DNA of 64,000 nucleotides from Takifugu bimaculatus (taxonomy: Eukaryota > Chordata > Actinopteri > Tetraodontiformes > Tetraodontidae): NCBI GenBank assembly GCA_004026145.2, contig CP034977.1, positions 3,883,984 through 3,947,983 of the forward strand, read 5' to 3'. The position numbers were made by a program, and so were the translations under genes. The stretch's first letter is position 1; the number at the start of each line of letters is the position of its first letter. The notes beneath the pieces were generated by a model, which saw nothing but the letters and a program-made list of their open reading frames with translations, had not been told where the DNA came from and searched no databases. Shown in pieces: positions 12,721 to 24,500 of this stretch.

Positions 12721-15130
12721 CCTTGGAACGTCTCTCCATGTTGAGCTCGATAAGATCAGATAAATCGGACATAAATGGGTTTGCAGGAGAGGAAAGACAA
12801 CAAAAAAACAAGACTTTCAAATATAAATGCTCATTAAGTCCATTTCTACATTTATGTATTAGCTTTAGCTCAAGGTTTGCTCTCAACTCTCTTTAAATGT
12901 GAACGTTTACCTCCTGAGTGAATGAACCCAAATGGGTGAAAGCATCGACTGTCCAACCAAACAGGCCGGACAGTCTTACAACGCCAGGAATTCCAAGGAT
13001 TTGTTAAAAATGTGACAAACGTCACATTTTCACGCCCTTTAGAAGAGGTTTTTAACGCTCTTGGGTCATTTTATTGATTGAATTTATTGATTCTAAATTC
13101 CCAGACCCCACCGACCAGTAACTTTAGAGCAAATCCATAACATTCTGCTCATCTTTGCTGGGGGCATCCTGCGACACTGTCCCTAACTGCTTTGACTTAC
13201 ACCTTTTACACACCTTTCACTTGTGTCGTAAGGGTCCATTTTAGGATCTACTGTATCCTCTACTCACTCTATGCTTCTATTTGTTAAACGTGGAGGATCT
13301 GGCCACCAGGTAAGTCGAATATTACCCCAGTATGAAACAAAAAGCTGCCCCAAAGATCTTCTAACATCATTATAGCTTCTTGATGTGGCCCCTGTTGCTG
13401 TTGGTGACAGTGCTAAAATAAGCAGGACAGCAGGAGGCTTTCAGCGAGCGCATCTCTGCCGAGCAGCGCAGAACTCCAGAACCGCATTTCATGTTCCGAT
13501 GTGAGTCATGCTTTCATGTTGTTCGCTGATGGTTACGTAACCTGCAGATGATGGACAAAGGCTGCAGTTAATAGAGTCACCAAATGTGGGGAAAGGTGGC
13601 AAATGAAAGTGAAAATCTGTTGCCTTAGTAACCAGGCCACCTCCAAATCTGTGTAGATGGACTGAACCTTGGCCTGTGCTTCCACTAACACACATCTTCT
13701 GACCCTTGGTGTTCCACAGCAGAGCGGCTAAACCAGCAGCACTTGTGTGTTGGGTGCTTTTCTACTTTTTACTCTCCTCACCTGTAAATGTCACTGATTT
13801 GGTGCTGCGTGGCCTAATTGTAGTGTTTTTACATCTCCCACAGAGCCATGAAAGCCAGTTTACATGGCCTCCATCAGGGCTCCAAGAACCCCTTAATGCT
13901 GTTGAGCCCAAACGTGCAGCCGATAAGTTGTTGCCAAGCCTACAAATAACATTTTAAGAGTGTGTTTAGCTTCAGTGCAGTTGTGCGAGCACACATTACG
14001 GTGGGTTTGTAAGGCTTATTTTAACAGCAGTAAATGCTTCCTTTATGTTACCGCGCAGTGGATGAGTCAGGTTGTTCTGAATGAACACATCTGAAGCCCA
14101 CCCATGACCTCTCGGTGAGAGGAAATTTGCATACATGCTCCAGTGGCTTCTCCATTACAAACCACACAAATGCACTTTAATTTTAGAGGATATCTGGTTA
14201 GGTAGCCATATTCATGTTAAAGGTCTGGACCTCACAGCTGCCCACGTTCATGACTCAGCATCGATTGGGGAATTCCACCTTCCTGTAGGAGTTCCCATTC
14301 AGCTGTCCGCACCAGCAAATAAAATGTGTCTGAGGTGTTGATGAGAATAGTCCATGAATCATCTCATGTGGCGGGGGGGTGGGGATCTGTTCATCATAGT
14401 GCATCATTGTATAATGTTAAAGCCTTATTTTAGGTGGGTGGGGTCCCATCTGCCTGGTATGACATCAGCAAATGCGCTGGTTTGTGACCGATATCTGCAA
14501 ACCGATTCACAAAAATCTCAACACGTGTTCCTCCGCTTTGAGAGCATAGTGGGATTCCACCAGACTCCGTGGTTCATGGGGGGCGTGTGGGCGCCGTGAG
14601 AGACTTGGTTATCACGTTTCAGGTTCTTGGCTGGAGACAGCATCGTGGCTACTGCAGCAGTCGGTGTAGAAAAGTGTCCTCCCTCAGCTCTGATGACCAA
14701 ACTCAGTTCATCCTGTCGAAGAAATGTTGCAGCCTGGAATCATTTGGGGTTTTTTCCCCACTTAAAAAAAGACAGAAAAAAAGAACAATAAGAGACCAAG
14801 GCCCGTCAGATGGTGGCAGATGCTCCGCATGATTCAGTGTTATCTTCTTTCGTACGTGATGAAGACGCGAAACGTGTCCCTTCTATAATTGTGCACTGAC
14901 GGAAACACGCTTTTAATATCATCATTAAATTGGTGTTGATTTTTGAGGTAACAAACTAAAAATTTATATAGAAAAGGGCAACTGAGGGGTGTTGAACTTG
15001 ACCACATTTATTTGCAATAATCGCGAACATTTTTGCTATTTTGGGTTTTTTTAAATGTATAAATATCTTTTTCTCAGAGGAACTGGGGGTGAGGCATCGC
15101 TTCCGGGGGGGGGGGTTCCTCCTCAGGTTT
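12721..15130. other. Intergenic region between pik3cb and per2
   Basis: About 2.4 kb with no supported gene and only short, non-homologous ORFs. An AACGTG motif (reverse complement of the CACGTT E'-box) lies at 14871-14876, upstream of per2. Nothing else recognised. Confidence 0.6.
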
Positions 15131-15136
15131 TGAACT

Positions 15137-15144
15137 TTATGTAA
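15137..15144 (+). promoter_or_regulatory. D-box (TTATGTAA)
   Basis: Exact match to the PAR-bZIP/E4BP4 consensus, 94 bp upstream of the E-box at 15238 in the per2 promoter. D-boxes mediate light induction of clock genes in fish. Confidence 0.6.
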
Positions 15145-15237
15145 TTTCAACACCCGATACGCTGTTTTGGGTGTCAGGGTTCGACTCGGCCCGACCACAC
15201 CAGCCTCACGCTGCACTCTACACACAACATGGGACTA

Positions 15238-15243
15238 CACGTG
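15238..15243. promoter_or_regulatory. E-box (CACGTG) of the per2 promoter
   Basis: Canonical CLOCK/BMAL1 binding hexamer, 17 bp upstream of the TATA-like element. Confidence 0.6.
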
Positions 15244-15581
15244 CGGTGGAAGGCTTGTTTATATAAAGCGACTGACAGGCGCCTGGACCAATGAGCAGCC
15301 GCCTTTGTAATTCCGTCACCTTCTCCATGGAAACCCGTAGCTTCTGACCAATTGAGAAGCGCCGGGGGCGGAGTCTGAATTGAGGTCGCGCGTCGAGCTC
15401 TCTGATTGGCTGATGGGCCGGAGCTGGAGAAAGCCGGGGAGGTCCCGTTTAACTAGTGTGTCAGCCCGTCTGAAGCACGTACTCATTGAGGAGTAGTGGC
15501 TGTGCTATCTGAGTCTTTTATTCCTTTATTCGAGTTCTACACCGAAGACAGCAAAGAAGCGGACTTTTGCGGGACACACAG

Positions 15582-17895
15582 GTTTGTTTCCCTTCATATC
15601 TAGTCTTTAGATCTTCAGTAAAAAGCAGAGCTCAGAAAATAAGTTGCATAACGGAGTTTGATGTGCGCATGCGCGGACATTCTGATTGCTCTACTTATTG
15701 CAATTTTCTAGCCTAAAAATGCTGTTGTGAGTTTTATAAAGGTTCGCGGTGAAGGGTAGGGGTCCCCTCTTCAGATCTGGCCCCTCGGTGGTCAGGTCGG
15801 TGCCTCCTTGTAGCGGTTTTCGAGCGATATGCCGACTTTTACATAACTGTGTCAGTGTACCGTGCAGTGGATTGCAGGTCAACGTGTGTGTGGATTTTGA
15901 ATAGCAGGTCAATGCGAGTTAGATGGGGGAAGGGGTGTTTGTTCTCTTTATATAAGGACTGTTTCTTACATTTTCGATTATCTGCCTATAAATATGTTTA
16001 TGTGGCATCCTATCAAATTGTCAAACAGCGTTTGTGGGTGAGCTTTAAGGAGCTAGAAGCTAGGAGTCTCAGATTGAGGAGGGAGCATTGAAATGGCAGC
16101 AACTGTTCCACAAATGTAGGATGCAGAAGCAAGTTTCTTGTGACCAGTTTAGAGTTAAAGTCAGTTCTGTGCCTGACGTGCTGGTTGAGCTGTGGTGTTC
16201 GTGGCCTACTGTCCAGGCAGAACATTTTGTCCCTGCTCTACTGCTCTGCAAATATTAGGTCGATTTCTTAATCAGCTTTAAATCCTCTTAATTTCAATAG
16301 AAGCCAAACATTGATACCTAACATTTGCTCAAGCGGTCCCTGATGTGTGTGTGTGTGTTTTGTTTTTTTTTAAATTAAAATTGTGGTAAATGTACATTTC
16401 TAGCAACATGTAAATGTCTGACCTCCATGTCACGGTCGCAGCCTATTTCACTTCCAAACATGGATTCAGACATCTGCAACAACCTAATAATGGCTTTTAA
16501 AAACTTAAACAGACCTGAACATTAATGATAAGAATATCCTTCTGGTTAATCAGTCTTTGTTCAAAGGGTGACCTGTTGATTCTGCTCAGAAAAGTAGTAG
16601 TTCCTAATAAAGATTTATTCTTAAAGGAGGTTTATGTAACTTCAGTCTCAGATGTCATTTTCAAATTGATTTCCACCAACTGGTCGGATCCCAGTGCGAG
16701 CATGTGGTAAAGCCCGACGACTGCAGCCTGCTTAGCTGCTGTGGGATCCATGTGACTGGAGCAGCATTGTATAATGCCCGGGATCTGTGCTAGTGTGCTG
16801 CTGCGTCGTTTCCAGCTGAAACAGGGCTGAGCTGGAAAATGGAGAGTTTGGTTTCCTTAAGCAAGCGCTGCTGCTCTGAGTGCTGGGTTTGGGGGGGTTT
16901 GGGTTGGTTGATTCTTGCTCTCAGTGTTCTGAATCTTAGGTGACCGTTTTGTGGTTGACATCTAATCTGCTGTGTGTAATTTCTGCCACTCAATCATGGC
17001 ATCAAAACGAGGTTCTGCCATATGTTCTAACGCGCTGGACTTATTCATCCTCTGTGTCCGGGGTAAGGGAAGGGCACGATACATTTCTTTAAATTTGTCT
17101 TTGCAAGCTGAAAGAGGTCCAGTGACATGATTGTGACCCTAACCTGTCGTCGCTCCTCGCTCTCACCTGATTGGTCGGTTGCAGCAGCCAATAGAAAGTC
17201 GCCCGGCTGCCGCTTAGATAAACTTGGGAGTGGGTCACTTCCTGAGGTGGCAACGGGCGTGTGAGCGACTGGAAAGTCTGCTAAATTTCTTGAACTGGGA
17301 GAAACATTCCTGAACACTTGCACGTTATGTAAAACAGCTTATATAAAGGCTGAAGCCGCCACAAGGTGCTGAATTTGCAGGCTTACATAAATGGACAACC
17401 CTTGATCCTGGACGTAGCGGGAATGTCGGAGAAATAGTTGGGATTTGGCTGCAGTCTCTACTGCCAATGGCCTTCCACTGTGACTTTACCTGACGTATGT
17501 AGCTGCTGCTATAATGTTCTGTGTGGAAAGGGGGCGCTAGAGGCAGCGGTGGCTGTAAAACCTGCACAAACTCTTTATAAAGGGTGGAAAATATCACCTT
17601 TCTTACCCACCTTCCTGCCATATCTTTTTATTATTACAATGTCAAGTGTGATTATGCTTTATTTATACATGATTTGGGGTAAATATCCTTTTTCTATGGA
17701 CATTATTAGGTAATATAAACTACAGATGGTGATTGATGCTGAAAACATCCCATTATTGGCTCTCTGAGATCTGTAGCCTGGCAGCTTTTAATGGTTGAGT
17801 TATTATTTATTTCCCCAGCATTAATGTTGAGTAGTCCTCATGATATTAAATTATAGACACATGTTATTTTCTAGTTTATATCTACCTGCTCAGTT

Positions 17896-17935
<40 letters not shown>

Positions 17936-18413
17936 GGTGGTATTGTTGGCTGTGGACCACCAGATAAGCCCTGTGACTTAGCTGAAATGCTGTTCGGGTC
18001 GTGTGTTCAGGCCTCTGCTTTCATCTGTGTGCGCTCACCTTTTAAAGGAGGGCGCCCTTTTGAAATCAAACTGGATCGTACTGTTCTGGGGCTTAATTCC
18101 AGCCGGAAAGGGCAAGGGGCAGCCCGTCTGGTGTGCAGCCCATTTGAGAGAGGTCTATCTGTGTGTGGTCATGTCTGGGACCTTTATGTTCCATTGCCTT
18201 TCCTTTATCAGTGTTGAGATCAATGCTAGCATCAGTAGCCGCTCTGGCTGACCAATCAAAATGTAGTAGATTCTAGGTGGATGGTCGCTTTTAATCCCCC
18301 ATCGATTTGTGTCTAATTTTAGGACCGTGTGCGTCTATCGTTGAACCTCTTGTCTGTAATGTTGAAGGGAGTTTGGTCTCTTTAACTTCTCCTTTGTTTT
18401 ATTTTCTTTTTAG
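15582..18413 (+). other. per2 intron 1
   Basis: A 2.8-kb intron from the donor at 15582 to the polypyrimidine/TAG acceptor ending at 18413. Contains (GT)18 at 17898-17933. No other gene seen. First introns of clock genes often carry control elements, but none is clear here. Confidence 0.6.
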
Positions 18414-18473
18414 CTTTCACAACTCCTCCTGGGTGATCCACCACATTCAGACGCCACTGTGACCATACGGAAC

Positions 18474-18491
18474 ATGTGGAAAACAACCTGA
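18474..18491 (+). other. Upstream ORF in the per2 leader (MWKTT)
   Basis: Within the 108-nt leader part of per2 exon 2 (18414-18521), an ATG at 18474 with A at -3 opens a five-codon frame that ends in TGA at 18489-18491, 30 nt before the main ATG. Confidence 0.5.
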
Positions 18492-18521
18492 GCTCCCACC
18501 GTTTACCTGCTGGCCTGTCAC

Positions 18522-21500
18522 ATGTCTGAGGACAGAGATTCAAAGAAGTTCCTGTACTCAACCAGGAAGGAGCGCGAAAGGAACCGGGAACGGGTTTGCT
18601 TCCAGGTGGAGAACGAGGAGCACGTGCCCTGCAGCGCCATTAGCCAACTTCACCGCATGGCCAGCACGTACAGCGAGGACTGTAGTGGGCGGGATGGGGT
18701 CGAGCTGGAGTCGGAGCTGGGGTTGGCATCGGAGGGGAGTGACAGCAGCCACGAGCACACGGCGTCGCACGACAACAGGAAGCGCACGCACACACCCTTA
18801 CACGAGGATGTAGAGATGGGTGGCAGCGGTTTGAGTGGGAGCGGGATAGAATCCCCCAGCAACGACTCGCACGGCAGAGAGTCCCACGGCAACGAGTCTG
18901 TGGGCAGCTCCAACGGCAATGGCAAAGATTCCGCCCTCCTGGAGTCTTCGGGGAGCAACAAGAGGTGAGAAAACATCACGTCGCACTGAATCACCGCCTG
19001 TTCGGTTTATTCCCATCACCGTGGGGGAGTGGACCATCTAGGTCACGGAAGTGCGCTTCGTTAAAAGTACAAGAGGGGCCATTTTCTGCTGCATGACTCA
19101 CCTCTGTTCGGAGACCCCGTGGAAGTCGGGCTGAAACTGTCCCCACAAGAGTAGAGAAGCATGGATCGTTCTTCCCAATAGGCTGGCGGAAATGCCAGGA
19201 TGACGCCACTGTCTAGAATAATAATGGACTGAGGGGAGCTGAGTAGGTTAATGATGTAGGCTTCAGGTGGCAGATGTCTCACATCCGTCTGATTGTAATT
19301 TCCATGTTTTTCGCTGTCCAGAGCACGGCTGTTACATAACCACCTGTGTTGACTTTTATTAAGCCCAGAAAACCTATCAGCCCAGAACCGCCTTACAGGC
19401 AAAATAACACAATAATGGAGATGTTTCTGGGGGAAAAGCATCATATGACTCAAACCTGTTGTTGGGCACAAACAAGTCTGTGTGTAAGTGGTTACTTTGA
19501 ACATACGTGCTATAGTCACCCACAGAAATGCATTTAGAATGAATTAGGTTAAAAATGAGTGTGAGTCAAGGTTTAAATGGGTGCTGCTCTACAGCTATTA
19601 AAGGCTAAATATGAACGGCTGGATGTGCTACAAGTGCTAACTCCTTAAGTCACCTATCAGTTTTTAAGATGAAATAATAAATTACAACAGTTTGTCCTGA
19701 AATGATACAAATGTGATGTTTCCGCGACAGCTTCGGCTCCGTGAGTAGTGACTGTTTTTATTTTGGAGTTCTGCTCCTCCATTGACGTGACGATCTTTCT
19801 ACTCTTCCAGCTCCAACTCTCACAGCCCCTCACCGCCAAGCAGCTCAAACGCCTTCAGCCTTGTGAGCTCGGAGCAGGATAACCCCTCCACCAGCGGCTG
19901 CAGGTTAGCATCTTTACCCTGCCTCACTTCATTTGATGTAAAATGAAACGTGCACGCCCCCCCGTGGTAATCCCGTGGTGCGGTGGAAGCTGGGGGTGCC
20001 TCTCGGTGGGACAGCACCGGTGAGACCTTGTCAGTTTTTGTGATGCACGTGTCTCCTGCTCATGTGCGCCCTGCAGCAGCGAACAGTCAGCTAAAGCAAA
20101 GACCCAGAAGGAGCTCTTCAAGACCCTAAAGGAGCTGAAGATGCACTTGCCTTCAGAGAAAAGGAGCAAGGGAAAGTCGAGCACCATCAACACGCTCAAA
20201 TATGCACTGCGATGTGTTAAACAAGTCAAAGGTAAGCCCTCTTCCCCTCTTCATGCTGTCGCGGTGTGGACATGTTCAAGACTTTGAATCCAGAATTTAG
20301 ATGTTTCTGAACATTTTTAGTGTGAGATGATACACGTGAAATATGTGCAGCATGTGCACTGATGAAACTCACCTGTGTTTGCAGCTAATGAAGAATATTA
20401 CCAGATGCTGATGATTAATGACAGTCAGCCACCAGGCTTTGATGTCTCATCCTACACCATTGAAGAAATCAACAGCATCACCTCTGAATACACCCTCAAA
20501 AACACTGTAATTCTCTCACTTTAATAGTAAACCAGAATGCAGAAACACTGTAGATTTACAGACTTAATTACACATTCCTTATTATTCATTCCTTTCCCTT
20601 TGATCTCTGTGCCATCAGGATATCTTTGCCGTGGCCGTCTCCCTCATCACGGGGAAGATCGTTTACATCTCGGAACAGGCGGCGTCCATCTTGAACTGCA
20701 AGCGAGAAGTGTTCCACAATGCCAAGTTTGTGGAGTTCCTGACGCCCCAGGACGTCAGCGTGTTCTACAGCTTCACCACGCCGTACCGACTGCCCTCGTG
20801 GAGCATGTGCACTGGCGCAGGTATGGGCCACGAGCTTACAGAAACATACACGTGCTCGGTTCTTGAATCGGGTCCAGGCGTGGATGGTGGGTTTGATAAC
20901 CGCCTAAAGACCACATGGAACATCGTCACGAAACACGCTTCTATACACCTTCACGTGCATCGTTCACATGACTTCCCCCCCACATGCACATGCTAAGACA
21001 CGCATAGCGAATATTATATTAACAGCGCGATCACACTTTCGTCGATGCCTGTCACATGTTGACACAGTCACCGGCGGTGATTTGACAAAATATTTAAAAA
21101 TAAATTCCGAATAGCAGACTCTTGACGCCTGCGTTTAATGTTTGCCAGAATTGGAGGAATAGTTACGGTTGCTTCGGGTGTTCGCATTGATTTATTGCGT
21201 TTCTTTACCCAAGCCATTACTAAAGACTTAAGTGCTTATGGAACTGATGATAACATTCACTATCTGGCTTTCAGTTAGTTGTAACATGGAGACATGTTTT
21301 TATTTGGGAGCTGATATCCTGTCCTGTTCTACAAGGATCACTCAACACAACGTACTTTTCCTACTTTGGAGATAATGTGTAGACAAAGCAAACATAATGC
21401 TGGCTTTTCTTATTTTTACAATCTCGTCTCTCATACTTGGACTCAAACCAGTGTTTTCCCACTCTTATCCAGAGTCCTCTCCCACGGAGTGCATGCAGGA

Positions 21501-24500
21501 GAAATCCTTCTTTTGCCGCATCAGGTGAGTGATGGGGGGGCTGCTCAGCATCAGAATGGGGAAGAGCTGTGTGAGAGGAAGTAGGCAGCGGAGAGCTTTA
21601 AAGCAACGTCTCCACCTAGAGGCTGTTTAGAGTACTGCAGTTAACATGATAGGACTACCGTTACAAGTTTTAACATACTATGTAAAGAGATGTATTGTTT
21701 ATTTATATATACCTGCGTGTTTTTTAGTGGTGGCAAGGAGCGTGAGGGGGATCTTCAGTACTATCCGTTCCGCATGACACCGTACCTGATGAAAGTCCAG
21801 GATGCTGAGCTGAACGAGGAACAGTTTTGCTGCCTCTTGCTTGCTGAGCGGGTGCACTCTGGATATGAAGGTAATGCTTGGCGCCAACATTAGTTCCATA
21901 AAAATGAGCACGCTAGGCTTTGGGCTGAAGGACCCTGAGCATGATTTCAAACACATCACTGACTTATCGCTTGTTGCCTGCTCAGCTTTTATCCTTCTCT
22001 GCTTACAGCTCCCAGAATCCCCCCTGACAAGCGCATCTTCACCACAACACACACACCTAACTGTGTGTTCCAGGACGTGGATGAAAGGTACGGCCCAAAG
22101 CACGAGCGCAGGCACACAGGCGCAGATTCAGTTTCCTTTTAGTCGTTTTTCATGTCATGAACGTGCCATTATAACGTGTTCCTCCACTTAGGGCCGTGCC
22201 TCTGCTGGGGTACCTCCCTCAGGACCTGATTGGGACCCCTGTGCTACTCAACCTGCACCCCAGCGACCGACCACTGATGCTCGCTGTTCATCGCAAGAGT
22301 AAGAGCCGCCCTGATTTGCTCCATCCGCATTTCCTTTAAGAACAAATTCAATTTGTTTTGCACTAAAACTAAGACAAATGCTTGTGCATTCGGCCCTTGT
22401 TTCAGTTGCTTGATGTTCTTTCCCCATTCTTTCTACCCCCCTCCAGTTCTGCAGTATGCGGGGCAGCCCTTCGATCACTCCTCCATCCGTTTCTTTGCGA
22501 GAAACGGCGAGTACATCACCGTTGACAGCAGCTGGTCCAGCTTTGTCAACCCGTGGAGTCGCAAAGTCTCCTTTGTCATCGGCAGGCACAAAGTGCGCAT
22601 GTACGTCGCAGTTCTAGTTTCCACGTCAGTAGAAATGGTGTGATGCTGTTTTCGGGAGTGCTCACTGGCATGTTGCGTCTGGGTCCAGGGGTCCTGTGAA
22701 TGAAGACGTTTTTGCTGCCCCACCATTCCATGGGGGGAAGATTATGGACTCGGACATCCAGGAAATCAGTGAACAGATTCACAGGCTTCTACTACAAGTA
22801 AAGAAACATAGACTTGATCCACCCATCATCTCATGCACATGCCTGTCAGTCTGTGTCATATGTTCTTTTCCCTCCTCAGCCAATCCATAACATGGGCTCC
22901 AGCGGTTACGGCAGCCACGGAAGCAACGGTTCCCATGAGCAGCAGGTGAGCATCAGCTCATCCAGTGAGAATGGGAACGCAGGAAGGACAACAGAAGAAA
23001 CGGGCAAGGCCAAGCCCACCAGGACATTCCAGGAGATTTGTAAAGGGGTCCATATGCTTAAGAACCAGGACTCCCAAGCTGGTCTGCCATCCCCATCACC
23101 CTCACTATCACTAGCCAAGCTTGAGCAGAAGAAGACCTCTGACAGTGAGTTTAATGTTGTTAATGGTTCTTTATGTAGTAGTTGCTCCATGTTGAACATT
23201 TGTAGCCTTGATGGAGGATAATGCTTCAAAATAAAGGCTGTGCGCCAAGTCCATCTTATCAAAATTTGTCTAAATGTGTTTCCAACCAGATTACAAATTT
23301 CCAAAAACACCGTAAGGTATGTTCAACAAAACTATTTGTGAGATGTGCTCATCATTTTGCATCCCTTTCTGTCGCGCAGCACATCCTCAAAAGGGTTCAG
23401 TACTGCGGCCAAAGGACGCGCTGGCGCCCCTGCAGGTCAGAGACAGTACTGCGGGTAGCCTGGAGGACTTCCCATGCAAAGACCACACTGTTCACTCCTA
23501 TCAGCAGATCAGCTGCCTTGACAGTGTTATTAGGTAAGAGCTGACATGTTGATGTCTCAAATAACAGACAAGCAAAGTCCGTGTGCTCAACAATATTTCC
23601 TTTCCCTTAGGTATCTGGAGAGTTGTAATATTCCTGTCACAGTGAAGAGAAAGTACCAGTTCTCTTCCAATACGACCTCGTCCAACTCTGATGATGATAA
23701 GAAGGCTCCAGATGATTGTGTGCAAGTGTCTCAGGAAAACCCAGGTGTGACATGTGAAAACCTGTCCTTGTGATACGTTTCCAGTGCCTCCTGCTTTAAT
23801 TGGTTTTACGTCTGTGTTGTTGTAAGCATTTATTGTTCTGAGCAGTAAATAATGAATTTCTGTTTCTTTTTTCAGACCCTTTAATGCTGGATTCCCAACC
23901 TGGCCTGTCAAACATAAAGGACCCAAAGAAACCTCCCTCTGGTGCAGCTGCTGTGGTGGGAGGACCCCTGGCACCCCTTTCACTGCCCAGCAAAGCTGAA
24001 AGTGTTGTTTCCATCACCTCACAGTGCAGCTACAGCAGCACCATCGTCCACGTGGGAGACAAGAAGCCTCAGCCAGAGTCTGGTGAGTACAGGTGTGAGG
24101 TTGAGCTGCGTCAGACTCGCGGATTAAGAAATGTTTTGCTGAGACCTCCGGAACTGGTTTGTTTTACAGAGATCATCGAGGATGTGGCAGAAAGCCCCGC
24201 ACCCTCCGCTCTGCCTATCAGCGTGGTGTCCCCACCCAGCCAGGAGAAGGAGGCCTACAAGCGCCTGGGGTTAACTAAGCAGGTTCTGGCAGCACACACC
24301 CAGAAAGAAGAGCAGGCCTTCCTAACCCGCTGCCGGGAGCTCATCAACACCAGAACATTCCAGAAGGACTGTTCCACGTATCTGCACAAGCAGAGAGGGC
24401 CGACCATTGTTGAAGGTACGATCACACGGAGCAAAATCATTTCAAAATGTGGGTGGATCCAAAAAATGATCCTCTGACTCAAAACTGTATTATCCAGAAT

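Larger units (their letters stand above)
15130..15581 (+). promoter_or_regulatory. per2: per2 promoter and first (non-coding) exon
   Basis: Contains a D-box TTATGTAA (15137-15144), a perfect E-box CACGTG (15238-15243), a TATA-like TATATAAA (15260-15267), CCAAT boxes at 15288-15292 and 15348-15352, an inverted one (ATTGG) at 15405-15409, and a GC box near 15364-15373. The segment ends in a good splice donor (CAG/GTTTGT) at 15581/15582, which I take as the end of non-coding exon 1. The transcription start is uncertain: the TATA would put it near 15295, the CCAAT/GC cluster nearer 15450. D- and E-box together match the light-responsive module known upstream of teleost per2. Confidence 0.65.
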
